Positions 23,138 through 35,689 of a stretch of DNA of 40,548 nucleotides are shown one piece after another. Each line of letters starts with the position of its first letter. The stretch's first letter is position 1. The position numbers and the translations under genes are program-made. The notes beneath the pieces were generated by a model, which was not told the DNA's origin, did not search any database, and saw only the letters and a list, made by a program, of their open reading frames with translations. The DNA is taken from the NCBI GenBank assembly GCA_000969725.1, contig JXSR01S016181.1. One strand, given 5' to 3'. Source of the stretch: Ophiothrix spiculata (taxonomy: Eukaryota > Echinodermata > Ophiuroidea > Amphilepidida > Ophiotrichidae).

Positions 23138-24480
23138 CTGTAAAAATGATAAAAACAGATATGACGGTTAAAGTTATTATTATATAAAAGAAATAAGGAG
23201 TTAAAGAAAGGAACTGAATATAGGGATATAGGGAAAACTGGGATAATATTTGAAAACATGACATCTTTGATCTGTTGATGTTTAGATATATCTTCTGATT
23301 TTGCTACCATGTTCTTGAACTAAATCAACTGCCAGATCATGTTTGGAGATAATAAAAGGGCCAGATAGAAGAAGGCATTAAACTTCTGTTTCATTCTCTT
23401 TGAAATTCAATTCAAAATCCTAACATTTAAACTAAAGGAGAAACTTGAAGATCTTGTAGCAGCAGGGGAAAACACAGATTCACTTGTCTCCTCTTGCAAT
23501 TAAGATTATATGTTTCTATGCAACAAGAGTAATGAATAATACCTCAATTCAAAGCCTAGTTCAAAGACTTTAAAAAGAATCCCACTAAGAATGAAAATAC
23601 TTCTGCAAAGAGAGGATTGGGAACTTGTGCTATTGCCTCTTTTTTTACTCTCCTAGAGAATCTTAAGACGACTTTCTGCTAGCAGCAACATTTGAAGTAT
23701 AATAGGCCATGTCGAAGGAGTAATACCAAAGAAAGCATCATGACTTTGATACCACACTCATATTTAATACACCTGCATAAACGATAGAGCAGTTAAATAA
23801 AACAGCTTGGATGAAAATCTCACATTTGTATGCAAAACTTTCAAGAAGTGTGACTGTGAAGACATTCTGAAAGGCTACCATCTTGAAAATGTAAATTTCT
23901 TTGCTTAATATTTTTAAATCGAATTCACAATGACGAGTCATCTACAACCAGGGCTGTGAGCGTTGGGTGATAAAAAGAATCTGGAAATAGTGACAATATG
24001 CCAAAAACAGGCTGAAAATAACAAAAAAGCTGAAATTATGACTCTTTTGAAGGCATGAAAAAATCTGAAATCAGATTAAAATCTGAACTCTCACAACCCT
24101 GTCTACAACAGAACCATCTAACTATAAGACTTTGTATGACCAATGACATATATATAATCTTATTTATATCTTGTTGGTATGACAGTTATAATGACATGCA
24201 AGAAATACATTCAAGAATAAAATGCCAGTTTAATAAACTACGTACAACAGGTGTCTTTCCCAAAACACTACTAGCAGGTGTCAGTTGAAAGATGCATAGC
24301 AATTACTCATCTTCTAAAGTATTATTTTGACACACCATGACAAACCATGCATGATGGCACTGCATGCCAGCATGGCTGACACCCTGAATCCCAGTCAAGA
24401 CGATCTCTGATTACTTCTGACAAGACAGCGTCTCAACAGACAGGAAGCCATGTGGTAATTATCCTGCAATTTGCCGAGTC
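23138..24480. other. Probable intron, unassigned
   Basis: No transposon ends, RNA or further exons were recognised. Confidence 0.4.
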
Positions 24481-25930
24481 CTAATAGTAGGGATGTCAAT
24501 TAGTGTAGAAAAATTCGTGCTGGGTTGAAATTGTTGTTCAAGTACCTCAACTTTAGACTCCTCAATGACGGGTCAATAATGTTTAAAATAATTAAAAATG
24601 TACCTATTGAAAAAATCGAGGTTTTTTTAATATTGAGGGGGGTTCTTTTTAGTTTTCAATCATAAAACAAGTATATTATAGTTGATTGAATGTTCGTATG
24701 TTTTCATAAATGAGCAGCTCCGTGTGAAAATGGACCAGAGGTTGCCGTGTAAACTCAAATTAAGCCCTGTTTTGCGGTATAGCGCGTTGTACAAAATTGG
24801 AATTTCGCGACGTGATTCACTCCCTTTTAGGCAAAATGTAAACTACTATCTTAAAGGAGATTGATCCATTGTTCCATTTAAGAAGGAAACTTTTTAAAAA
24901 CCACCTCTTGTACTTCACAGCAATCGTTTGAAACCCCAGACCACCGCTCCGGTCGGAGATCTACCAATACTTTTGCAATTCTTGGATGACACAAGACGTC
25001 TCCGAAAAAGTTTCCCGCATCATTACAACCGGTAGATATTCGTGATCAAAATGGTACATTTTATAACTTCCAACAACGTATGAATCACTTCGCGAAATCG
25101 CAAAATGTCCTCCAAACCCCGGTCCAAACCCCATACTACCGAACTCTCCGACGTGTTTTATAAATCCCCGCCATGAATGGGGATAATCCTTGGAGCTGTA
25201 TACCCGGCATCACCAGGCACAAAGCTGGCTGGACATTGCAAAACACGACGACTCTTTCTTTCGTCTTTTTGGATGGCAAAAGTCAAAATAATTGTGAATT
25301 TGGTTCAATATCATACTGTTACTCACATGCACCACTCTTTCATGTCATTAATCCAGTAAAAATCATTCCAATATTGTAGATATAAGCACTTTTTAAAGAT
25401 TACGGGAGTAAGTATACTTAATGTAATTGCCATTGTTTCTCGTACCTATACTGGTTTAACCAGGAAAGTTGGGATTTCCTTGTTTCACGTAAGTGGCTGT
25501 GCTGAGTTTGTTTATTCATCCTACTCCCGTTGTACATCTGTAAGAGCTTGTCAAACGGGTCCATTTGTTGAAATTGTACAAATGACCTCAAATTTGGGCG
25601 GAAATTTTCAATACGAAGTGAGACATGGGATTATTTTGGACGCTTAGCTACTGTCAGGCACTTGTAGAAGAAAAATATATAAAACAAATAAGTTTCTTAG
25701 TTTGTTTGTCATTTTTACACGCCAGTAAATTCCTTATATTTACATTTTCTCTAATTTAACCCTATTAGCGCCGATTTTTTCGGACAAAATCTTTAATATC
25801 TCCGGAACCGCTTGACCTACAAATGTGATCTTGGTGTCATTTTACTTTGGAAACAGAGTGCAATTCTATTGTGTCATGAAAACAAATTGAATAGGAACTT
25901 AAGTTTTCTCGTTGATATCCCTACTAATAG
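24481..25930. other. CpG-richer block with possible TIRs
   Basis: CpG dinucleotides are visibly more frequent from about 24700 to 25620 (gcgcgttg, tttcgcgacgtg, ccgctccggtcgg, tcgcgaaatcg) than in the surrounding DNA. ctaatagtagggatgtcaat at 24481 matches the complement of 25911-25930 at 17 of 20 positions, so the block may be an old TIR element of about 1.45 kb. The other reading is a promoter or CpG-island-like region inside the minus-strand gene. The overlapping open frames at 25173-25379 have no supporting motif. Confidence 0.45.
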
Positions 25931-27004
25931 TAGCAGGGAAGGTGTGACATACCCTTACTACTACTATTCTAGCAGTGACCTTGAAAGTTCAGGTTCATAT
26001 CGTAGTCAACCCTGTGGTTATTTGCATTGTCACTGAAGAGTCTCTTGAAGAGAAGATTCTGCTGATAGCTGTAACACCAATTATCAGATTCTAGATACAA
26101 GTTGATATATCTTGCCTATGACGCTGCAATGTCATGAGAATCCACTGTGGTTAGAAAAATCTGTTTATCATAAACAATGCCTAATTATGCCATATCTTTG
26201 GTACCTGTTCAACTTAACATATTTCCATGTAAGATTCACTATGATATCCATGTCATAATTGAGAGACCTAGTGCAATATCACGACTGTTTTAAGTTATTC
26301 AGCTTTTCAATACCTTGATCAAGCACAATCCTCTGATATTCTTGAAAAAGATGCTCAAAACCTCACATAACAATTCAATTGCAGTTTGAAGACACCCAAC
26401 CCCACCATAAAAACTTAGCAAGACATGACAAGTCAGCCTACAAGACACCTCAATTCTTTGACAGATATGGCCTACACAACCAGAAACCTTGATGATATGA
26501 GAGAACTAGAGCATATCCTGCCAGGAAAAACTGGAGTGAATCATAAAATCTTTGTCATTTATGTCAAACTTGACGTTATTCAGGTTCATGAGATAATAGC
26601 AATGTTTAGGTTGCATGTGCGCAAGAAGCCTCAAGCCAATTGAATCACCATGGAAAATTTAAATTTCAAATTGTTTCTTCACTTCTATGTCATAAAGTCT
26701 GTTTCATACATCATCTTTGACTGAATTACTTAGTAGTAAAAATGAAAATGTTTCAATGTGTGTATCTTCATAAAAGTTTATCATGATCTTGATAGTATGG
26801 AAGTAGCATAAAGGCATGACAACGATTAGTGAAATCGTCTTCACAATTAATGATTGGAAGAGCCAACATTGAAGGATTAAAAAGCAATATCCCTATAAAC
26901 ACTTAGTTGCCACAAACCATATATTTTTAAACACCATTTTTACTGGATATCTTAAAATTATTATAAACAATCCAATGAAGTCAAAAATCTTCCATCCATC
27001 TCCA
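25931..27004. other. Unassigned, probably intronic
   Basis: The plus-strand open frame 26425-26643 has no acceptor with a pyrimidine tract or family motif. Nothing else was recognised. Confidence 0.35.
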
Positions 27005-27982
27005 TATGACAAGGTTCAAAATCTGACCCCGATTTTACTGCCAAAAGTGTGAAAAAAATATTTAGGGGTTAACAAATCAGTTAATTATATGGAAATGTGT
27101 CATTTCTAGGGTAAAAATATCTGTTGTTTCTAATTTTGTGACCAAAAATTTGGTATAATGTGTCGTTTTTGTGAAATTTTACGATATATGCCCATTTTTG
27201 CCCGAAAATAGGCATTTTTCGGTGACAAATTTTTTTATGAGTTGTTATAAATTGCCCTCTAAAGTGACAGAATACAGTAGTATCATCAATTTATACTTGT
27301 TTATTGTCAGACTGTGATCTAATAGTCTCAACAAAACAAGTTTTATCCTAATCAGCTGCATGATTTACTCGTGCTAATTGTTTAAAATCGCCATGTCGTG
27401 TGACAAAAGGGTGCCAAAAATATGGCTATTTTGCGAAAAATTCATGTTTGATCCCTCATAAAATTTGATAGAATGGGTCTACAGAGATGGTTTACCCCTC
27501 ATTTTGTTTGGAAATATGTCAGCTTTAAGTTTATAACATGATTTATTTCATAATATGCTTGAAAAGTGCAAATAAATGCAAAAATGTTACCCCCACCCCT
27601 AAGTGTGAAAAAAATCCAGCGATTTGTTAAAAAAATTCAAACTTTTTTATCTTAACAGATATGGCCCTACAAAACTTTAGGCTTATGCCCAGTGTAGTGG
27701 CCCATAAGTGTATGGAATATTGTTTTGATAACATACTTTTATAAAAAAGTTTGAATTTTTTTAACAAATGGATTTTGCAATTTTTTCCACTTTTTCGTCA
27801 ATCTCGGCCCTGTACTAGTCTATGGGACAAAATTTCAAGTGCAAGTCTCTGCATTTTTTATTTCATATTTGAATTCTGCACAAAATTTCACCCTAAAAAC
27901 ATGTATTATTCTTTATTTCAAGCATCTGTATTTTTTCCACTTTTGGCAGTTAAATCGGGGTTAGATCTTAAACCTTGTCATA
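27005..27982. mobile_element. TIR element, TA-flanked, about 0.98 kb
   Basis: The left end tgacaaggttcaaaatctga...ccaaaagtgtgaaaaaaat pairs with the right end ...ttttttccacttttggcag...aaccttgtca over roughly 55 bases with several mismatches. TA at 27005-27006 and 27981-27982 fits a TA target. A second inverted pair lies inside (about 27625-27655 with 27740-27770, ttgttaaaaaaattcaaact and its complement), and aagtgtgaaaaaaat occurs twice. No transposase frame is present. It lies between exons 30350 and 23045 of the minus-strand gene. Confidence 0.85.
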
Positions 27983-28149
27983 TCACCTTTGTCTTGTAAT
28001 GTAAATCAACTTCATCTTCATTTGTCCCAAAGATCTTAAAGGTTCACAAATTGTATCTCCAGAGGAATCAATTACCTTTCTTAGTATAAGGATCAGAGAG
28101 GTACAAAATGCAGATGTCTCTGGGATACTCAGGTGATTGATTAATTGCA

Positions 28150-28735
28150 GGTGTTAAAGAGTTCCACCCAGGTAATTCCAATATCCAGTTTACCACGCCT
28201 CAACTAATGGAACTAGTCCAAGCATTTGGATAGGAGGCCTGAGCAGTGATTGCAGAGATATCGTGGTGGCTTTACTTCTTGAACGGTGTTCTATCCTTCA
28301 AAATCAGACATGCGCCCTGGGGGCACCTTCTACTTGTGCCTATGTACCTGCCCAATTTTAACAAATAATTGTTCAAAATTGATAGCCTATCGACACTGAC
28401 CGCAAAATTTGAAACCTTTGTGATATCTTAAAAGCGTTAATTGATTTTGAAATCCTATTGGGCCACCGGGTTGGACCAGAATACCTGGGCACAATTGCAG
28501 CTTTCAGGACCAAACCATGCTTTATTCGATGTAATGTGAATTGAGAACAGATGTAAAGCACTGCTTTTGGAAGTAACTTTCTAGTATTTTGTATTTCATT
28601 TAAGCCATTACAACACTCGAGTACTGGTAACATTTCTTGGGTTCCTCAGGAACAAAATATCCCTGTATCCGACATATTTTCCTAGGTATCAAAGTGTTCC
28701 AGCCACGTAATTCCCACATCCAATTTACCACACCT
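28150..28735 (+). repeat. About 50-bp direct repeat pair, 533 bp apart
   Basis: aggtgttaaagagttccacc...taccacgcctc (28150-28201) matches aggtatcaaagtgttccagc...taccacacctc (28684-28735). A 12-base inverted pair, tctctgggatac (28117) and gtatcccagaga (about 28852), lies outside both. They could be the remains of a larger repeat whose ends I cannot place. Confidence 0.7.
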
Positions 28736-29032
28736 CTGCTATCTCTGACTAAATGAGGCTCCCATGATGGCATTTAATGCGTCTACAACAGGAAAGGGTG
28801 CCACTACTATTAATTGAAGCAATTATTATAGTAGGGCATATAATTCAGATGTATCCCAGAGATACCAAGGCTGTGGGTTTGACCTGTTTTCCTTCATTCA
28901 GGTGTGAGATTATCATAGAGAAAATTTCACTTACTATAAGTAGCAAACTACATCTTAGTATGATCTTGTTAAGAAAAATGGGGCTCTATGAGCATAGCTG
29001 ACAAGCTGATGTAGTTTACACCAGGCCTGGTT

Positions 29033-29566
29033 TACACTCTCGGTCAAAAGTGTTTGCACACACTTAAATACGGGCAAAAACGCAATTATTATATCAAATG
29101 ACCAAGACTCTGAAAAAATTCATGTTTTTATAGGTGCCAAATGTATCCGATATAAATAATCTATCTTTCCTCTGATATTCAATCTTCCATAACAATAAAA
29201 ATGACTGATTTCCTGGACCATATACAATACACCATATACATACACACACTTTTTACTATGCACCTATGTAGTTTAATAATTTAGTGCATGTTATCACCGT
29301 GTAACCGTAAAAAACATTTTCAGGTCATAAGTTTTCCAACAAATGTGCAGTTATGTATTTAAACTCCGTTTTTGAATGTGCGGAAGAAAGTATGCAGTAT
29401 GTTTAGCATGCCATTATTGTCAAATGTCAAGTGCAATTCCTGTTGAATTCTTTAGATCTATATATGTGAAATATGAATCCTAAACAATATTACGTAAATG
29501 ATGAACAGTTCTCGAGATATGGCTGGTTTAATGTTTTGTGCGCAAACACTTTTGACCAGGAGTGTA
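29033..29566. mobile_element. Tc1/mariner-type MITE, TA ends
   Basis: tacactctcggtcaaaagtg...gcacac at the left and gtgcgcaaacacttttgaccaggagtgta at the right are inverted repeats of about 28 bases with two or three mismatches, flanked by TA. The terminus CACTCxxGGTCAAAAGT resembles Tc1/mariner ends. The interior of about 480 bases is non-coding. Confidence 0.9.
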
Positions 29567-30000
29567 CATTGTGGCTCTTAACGTGGACGTAATCAATCTG
29601 AACTCATCTGAACTTCGCATATCAATGTGCATATATATCTTCACAGTCAATCAGTCAACATAATTTTTTTTTTCACAATTTTTGTTATAACAAATGATAT
29701 GAAAATACTTACAATGTTCGTCAAAATGTCTGATTTTCACCATTTTAAGTGTTTAAAAAAGTTGCAAAAATGAAAATCTTTTACACTCAAGCCAATAAAT
29801 AGGTTTTTAACCACCTTGGAATTTAACACGCTACTGGAGCTACAATACTTGGACCAACTGAAATTCTACATTCTGGAACACTAAATAAATTTGGATTTCT
29901 CTTAATTATAAGAATATGTATGTTGTTTGTATTGAATAGAAAATGTAAAACTTGCTCTCACAGAACTTTCACCGTAAAAGATTTCAATCAGTAAAACTGG

Positions 30001-30117
30001 TACAAAGTGATACACAATCTATTACGAAAGACCTACTGCGATGAGCTCATTGTCTTGTCTTGTACTAAGTGATACAAAGTTATCTATTACATAGGCCTAT
30101 AATGACATCATTGTCTT
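30001..30117 (+). repeat. 62-bp tandem duplication, diverged
   Basis: acaaagtgatac...tctattacgaaagacctact...ctcattgtctt is followed 62 bases on by actaagtgatac...tctattacataggcctata...catcattgtctt. Several mismatches and a small indel separate the copies. Confidence 0.75.
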
Positions 30118-30244
30118 ACAACAGGACACAGAAGCACAAACAAATCTACAAAGATGATCAAGGAAAGTTCAAAACATGAGAAAAGTGACTATGAACCTCA
30201 TCACCAGGAAATAACAACATTAATGTGATACCGCAAAATCCTGC

Positions 30245-30310
30245 AAGATATAGTGCAGAGATCATAAATCTGATTCACAACTAGAGGTTATGGGTTCAAA
30301 CCTAAAGATG
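30245..30310 (+). repeat. Degraded tRNA-like SINE head
   Basis: gattcacaactagaggttat followed by gggttcaaacct resembles the anticodon-arm to T-arm half of a tRNA-derived SINE, with a B-box match. The A-box half is not convincing and no body is recognised. Confidence 0.4.
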
Positions 30311-30349
30311 GATGTCTAATAAATTAGGCCATTCCATTAAAAAACATAC

Positions 30350-30401
30350 CTCTGTGACAGATATGTTCATGAGGGGCATGGCTGCTCCCTTGCACAATGA
30401 G
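30350..30401 (-). CDS. Candidate exon upstream in the minus-strand gene
   Basis: Minus strand: the acceptor ctttatctttactttgaaattag has a good pyrimidine tract, and the donor is CAGAG/GTATGT. The 52 bases read as one base plus 17 codons, SLCKGAAMPLMNISVTE, ending in phase 0, which suits exon 23045-23137 beginning in phase 0. A second frame is also open across this short block, so frame choice rests on phase with the next exon. Nothing in the peptide identifies the family. The intervening intron would be about 7.2 kb and contain the CpG-richer block and two transposons. Confidence 0.38.
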
Positions 30402-31474
30402 CTAATTTCAAAGTAAAGATAAAGTTGAAGTCGATCTGCCAAGGCTGAATTTCAACGAAGTCACCATCACTTTGCAGACTTCCTATACTTCAAATCACCC
30501 GACGTTAATCAACGTATCTTGTAATTGATTAGATAATTTAATGAAAGGATGCATCATTATATCCTGAAGACAGGCACATTGTGGAACAATTAAGTCCTAA
30601 TGAGATCACCTGTTGAAAGCTGAATAACTGGGACTAATTATGCTGTATTCTTCGATGATTAAGAATGTCTGGCACTTGTCTATTTCGAATAGCATAAAAA
30701 CACTTCCCCCCCCCTACCTGAATTTTACTTAGTTCATTTTTATTTGTTGATATAATATGTTGATGTTAGATATTGTTATTTGATTTGAATCACAGATGAT
30801 GATTTACTCTTAATTAAAGAGTCAGCACTAGTAAAAAAGTGCTTCAAATCAAACAAACAAAATGAACACACTTTACTCCAAATAATGAGAACAGAGTAGA
30901 ATATCTATAGCCTTGTCCCATATGTTAGCCCATCAGCTCTAAGGCGTAAGTGACTAAAACTAAGTGGCAAAGTCTGCATATTACTTATTTTGAGGTCTCT
31001 ACAATGTGATCTGACCTGATGGAGACCAGAGCTCCTGGGTTCAATACCCTACTTCAAGAACTGCCATGCTATGCACCCAATCACAATTCTTAATTTGTTA
31101 AAGTTATTTCTCGCATATTTAAAATACATCGCTGAAAATGCTTGCTTGCGATTATTTCTAGTTTCACATGGTGCACTAAGCTTCCTCACTGGACACAGGA
31201 TCAAAATCAATTAGGCTACAAATAAGAGGAAGCACACTGGCAAGATAGGACGAAAACGCGATAGAAAAGATCCTTATCTCTAATATTTTGCTGATTAAAT
31301 AACACACAGCAGAATCACTTTGGTTGTGTGTTTAGAAATATTAAAAGGTAGAGTAATTTTTATAACAGTACCCTAACTACCAACTTTCATCTGGCCAAAG
31401 GATCAAAATGCAGCATATGAATTTCTGTTTTTCATATTGCAAACTGAGGGTTAAAAGTAACTTATTGCACTATT
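30402..31474. other. Unassigned, one possible tRNA-like remnant
   Basis: Around 31025-31060 ccagagctcctgggttcaataccc resembles a SINE B-box region, but neither an A box nor a body is clear. Otherwise nothing was recognised. Confidence 0.35.
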
Positions 31475-31914
31475 TTAAGGTGTCTGGTCCATGCGTACTG
31501 GTACACACTTGTTTTGATTTTGCAGGTTAAGCAACACGCATGGGCAGTATATACAAAAAAGTTTTTTGAAGCTAAAAATGCCACATTTTCTCAATTTTTG
31601 TGAATAGGTCAGCGACTCCCACTCTCTATTTTGTTAATTGAAAGAACATACTTTTATGCAGATTTTTGAAAAAATTGACTCCCAAATTTCAGGAAAGTTT
31701 TTGAATCAATACTAAATATGTCACTTTTGCCACATTTCCCATAGATCCCTGTACTAATTGTTCGCAAAAATACCATTTTCAAACTGACTCCCATGCAAGA
31801 AAAACGTGTCCGGTGACCCGAATTATCATCTTAAAAATCGGTTCAAAAAATATAATTCATGCCGATTTTTGCTAGCAAATTTCAATCAGATCTATCATGG
31901 ACTAGACACCTTAA
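31475..31914. mobile_element. TTAA MITE family B
   Basis: TTAA plus ggtgtctggtccatg at the left and catggactagacacc plus TTAA at the right form an inverted repeat, 19 bases with one mismatch including TTAA. The size is 440 bases with the duplications. The ends differ from family A (aggggcattggacaa), but the TTAA target is shared. There is no coding capacity. Confidence 0.88.
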
Positions 31915-32685
31915 TAAAGAGTGGCATTATTCAAATTTTCTGATTCCAAGCTACTTTGAAGATTGTGAGGATTTGATGTATAGCATCTTACTCGACAAGT
32001 GAGAATTAAACAAACATGAGAAATTACATAACTAAGCTTCGCTTCAATAATAATTGAACATGCAACAAGTCCATATCATTTGATGGAGTTCTGTTGTGTC
32101 AAACTTATGACCAGCATAGCCTGGAAGAAAGTTGTTGTTGTTGTTGTTGTTGAAATGTGACTGTACATCAACTGTTAACATGTTGATATCCTTTGAAATT
32201 TTTGTGACATACCAGATCATACATTAACCCAAACCTCAACCCCCAATGTGCCTATTCAATACTCACATGAATGACAGTAATGAAGGATATTAAAACCTAT
32301 CATTCTATTTTAATATCATGAGAATACTAAGAAAAACTAAAGTAAAGGCCCCTATTTTTTTCCTACTAAAGTATGATACAAGATGTTTTTTTTTTTTTCC
32401 AACAACTTTTCTCAGTGAAAGAGCTTGGATATATCAACAATTGCAACCAACACCTTTTCCGCTGTAGATAAGTAATAAGTCCAGAAACTTATCTTGAGAG
32501 TAAATCCCTGGCAAAAGAGGATGCCAATATCACCTCCATTAGCAAATGAGCTCCATTCCCCACTTTACCTATTTGTCTTTCAATGTGAACAAACTTGGCT
32601 ATACTGGTGATACTTAGTACCATGTCTGTTTCATTTATCCCATTTCGTTGTTTTGCTTTAAACTGCTAAGTTTCGTTATTTAAGG
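31915..32685. other. Unassigned, with a (GTT)n microsatellite
   Basis: A (GTT)7 run lies at 32131-32152 and a T13 run near 32387. No gene was recognised. Confidence 0.6.
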
Positions 32686-32800
32686 AAGCGCTGTGATTTC
32701 CGTTAGAGTGCAATATATATATTCGAAATGGTTCGAATCCTGGTGAAAACACACATTTTTCACTACCCTTCCCTTTTCGAGGAGATACGCTAGAAACGAG
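32686..32800 (+). mobile_element. tRNA-derived SINE fragment
   Basis: ggttcgaatcc (32730-32740) is an exact B-box consensus, preceded by ttccgttagagtgc, a decayed A box. The following bases (acccttcccttttcgaggag) look like SINE body. The minus-strand open frame across it, containing VFSPGFEPF, is the usual artefact of reading a tRNA T-arm backwards. Confidence 0.55.
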
Positions 32801-33489
32801 AAAAGTTAAATGATCAGTTAGGGTAATAGGGTGATATTTAGTTTTGCTAGGATAACACAAGACAGTTTGATAATATCTTTAGTAGGCCCTATACATTTGT
32901 TATTCTCCATGTTTATCAACATAAGCATTAACTCTCAAGTCCTGTCTCAACTTTGCTTTCAATATCAAGCAAGAAACAAGGTAATTCAACTCCTGCATGA
33001 ATGTTAAGAGGCAAGTTTCCCCATGTAAGTTCTTTATGTCTTCAACACGACAATCTTGAATTGATCACATAGCACAGTTAACCTCAATCTGCCAATCAGT
33101 AGCTACCTGTTGATTTCAGCATCGTATTACTAATCGCTGATGTTATTTCATTTCGCATGTTACCTGCCAACTTAAGGAAACAATAACTTGGTGCTAGCAA
33201 AGGAAAATAATATTTGGGCATCATGCACCATATGAAACCGATAACTGATATGTCATTTGATACATTAAACACTGCATCACTACTTTTCTACACCATGTGT
33301 GACCGTGATGGTTGAACCCAATAACCAAAATGTTATTTGACAAAACTCATGTTGCACTTGTTTACCTGTCCATTTTCAAATGAAAACATTAACCTAGCAA
33401 TTAAAGTCTACAGAAATGTTGTTCATTGTACACTTCGGCAAACCATCTGACAACTTCTGCACTGGTAGTAATTTCTGCTCATACCTAGC

Positions 33490-33740
33490 CCTATCTACAC
33501 CATATCAAGGGAATCATCAGAATCATTTTGACCTGCACTAGGCCATGTGCAGTCAATGACCAAAGGCACAGACCTATCAGCACTTGGGTTGTGATATTCC
33601 CCAAAAGCTTCCAAATGCGTTCAGGTCCACGAGGCAAGTGTGGTAAAGTGATTTGCCCAGGTTCATAACACGTTGACACAAGAGAGGTTCCAACTCACAA
33701 CCTTCTGTTAATGCACTGTTCTTCTAGCCCACACGCGCCC
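33490..33740 (-). mobile_element. SINE on the minus strand
   Basis: On the minus strand a tRNA-like head (about 33740-33670; ggctagaagaacagtgcatt...ggttgtgagttggaacctc, a mutated B box) is followed by cctgggcaaatcactttacc, a body motif seen in many invertebrate SINEs, then further unassigned sequence. The open frame 33491-33679 is not a gene. Confidence 0.6.
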
Positions 33741-34830
33741 ACAATTAGAAAATTATCTAGTTCATTCATTGACCAAGACTGAAACGGCAAACATTTATAA
33801 CACATACAGTGCATTTTTTTGGCTTAATCATTACAGATACGACTTACGCCATAGTCTTGTAAGATGCTATCTTTGGATGACCTGGCCTTTTTTGTGAGTT
33901 GATATCTCAATCATATCTCATACATATCTCAACATTTATCTGCCACAAGCAATCTACAATACCATACAAAAACAACAAATCATCTTACCTAGTTAAATAT
34001 CCATTGTTGCATTATATAAAGAACTGCAGGACATATATTTAAGCTTTGACAAACGTAATCACATTATATCCATGACTTCCGAGACCTATATCATTATTTA
34101 AATCAATTTTGATAAATCGACAAGCCTTATTCTTCTCTAAAGTGCATCCATGATACACGCGAGTCAGGAAGCCAAAGCCTACAGAAGACGGCTCATGTAG
34201 ACAAACCAAAAATACACCCTCAAACACTGTCAAGTAACCCCCATGTTCAATCTCATCTCTCAAAGCACAAGTTCAGTAACCCTTATAAGTAAGAACCAAC
34301 TGTTGATTATGACTATCTCTCTCAGGTACTAAAACTCAACCCCAGGGTTAATACACTGTTAAGCAGGTTAATACTGGTAAATTAACTTTGTAACGGGAAA
34401 TGATTTAGGTATGGGAAAGAATGAGTTTGGGTTGAGATGTCAGACCTATGTGGAGTAAATTTCTACATTAGATATGACATGTGATCTATCTACCAGCATC
34501 TACCCACATACCACTATGTTTTCGACACATAATTATTCACAAAATTAAGAATGTTGTGGTTAAAATATCATCATTTTTCATTTTTGTTGTGACTTCTTCA
34601 ATATCCTTCCGGCAAGACAAACAAAAGTGTCTTTGTTCCTCTTGAAACCAAGAAAAATGTTGCCCAAGAGAAATGTAGCCTAATTTCCTCCTGAATATAC
34701 ACAAATATGGAACATACTTCACAAAGTAGGATTCTTCTTGTATTGTCTGTTTTTTATCTCATATTTTACCATCTATTTGTTAGAGAGGTATTTGTTGGTT
34801 CATTCAATAGATTAAAAAAGTACAGATATG
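33741..34830. other. Unassigned stretch
   Basis: Minus-strand open frames at 34039-34263 and 34537-34722 have no splice sites or motifs I trust. Nothing else was recognised. Confidence 0.4.
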
Positions 34831-34972
34831 AAATAGGACTATTTGCACCCTAAAAACTCGGTTTAGGAGACTGACCTAACACTTCATTCTGGTCATGTGA
34901 TAAAATTACTTGACTAAAATGCAATACGCATCTTACATTTTCCGTCAAATTATGCTACGCAAGCAATAGCAC
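34831..34972 (+). repeat. Dispersed repeat, copy 1
   Basis: Shares, in order, aggactatttgcaccct, acttcattctgg, gtgataaaatta, cttacatttt and acgcaagcaatagcac with 38261-38444. The copies are diverged and differ by indels. No terminal repeats are visible, so the class is unknown. Confidence 0.75.
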
Positions 34973-35040
34973 AATTTTCCAAAGTAAATTTTTGACACTT
35001 ACATTATAAAATGAACACTCTTGTTCCCATCTTAATTGAG

Positions 35041-35200
35041 AGGGGAGCATGGCCCATCGGTTAGAGCATGGGACTCAATTACAAAGGCTCCAGATTTTAG
35101 TCCCGGTCAGACAACTTCTTGTTTCCTTGGGTAAAAAACTTCACTCTAATCGCTCTGTGGTTCTGAAGTCACGTCAGGCATTTGAGTTTGTTTAGTGGTG
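35041..35200 (+). mobile_element. tRNA-derived SINE, decayed
   Basis: gcatggcccatcggttagag is an A-box-like start. gattttagtcccggtc is a mutated T-arm about 50 bases on. The body contains ttccttgggtaaaaaacttc, like the body of the 33.5-kb SINE (tgggcaaatcactttacc). The boundary with the dispersed repeat just upstream is not clear. Confidence 0.6.
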
Positions 35201-35372
35201 AATGTAGTTTCCTAGCAGTTTTGACAAACTAGGTGTCAAACGGTACTATCATATTGCAAAGGTAACAGACTCAATGTGAAGAAGATATTGTAATCCCTTA
35301 AAACAATAGTGCAGTTTAGCCCAATCATAATATGTACAATTATAGGTTTAGAATCATCCGATTAATATGGGT

Positions 35373-35424
35373 CTTGAACCCGTAAACAGAGTTCAGTTTA
35401 TGGGTTCAAGATTACGGGTTCAAG
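35373..35424. repeat. Hairpin with a third copy of the arm
   Basis: cttgaacccgtaaac (35373) pairs with gtttatgggttcaag (to 35410) over 15 bases with one mismatch and an 8-base loop. acgggttcaag follows again at 35414, so two alternative hairpins are possible. Confidence 0.85.
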
Positions 35425-35475
35425 AAATCAAAGCCGATGTAGAGATTGTCACACCCAAATAAGGAGCCCCTGCAG

Positions 35476-35553
35476 AATTTGGCTGCAAGCAATGCTCGTC
35501 ACTTGAAGTCAGGTTTCTTGATAGCAACAATTGTCAGGAAACAGATGAGCCAG
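35476..35553 (+). CDS. Candidate penultimate exon, unknown protein
   Basis: After an acceptor agcccctgcag, 26 codons in phase 0 begin NLAASNARHLKSGFLIATIV and end RKQMSQ at a CCAG/GTTTGT donor. The open frame extends upstream to 35443, so the true start may be there. The basic, amphipathic composition looks coding. It joins in phase to the exon at 36043. The intron of 489 bases is otherwise unremarkable. The protein is not recognised. Confidence 0.4.
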
Positions 35554-35689
35554 GTTTGTATGCATTCTTGTGCTTTGCAAGTCAAGTATAAATTCAAATG
35601 TTTTTTTGTTTTTTTGCTACTGAACAAATGTTTCCTGAATGATTATAAAGGATAATAAAGACTGTGAGGATATACAATTATTATCATGA

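Noticed and set aside
26425..26643. Plus-strand frame with protein-like look
   Set aside because: No splice signals around it and no motif.
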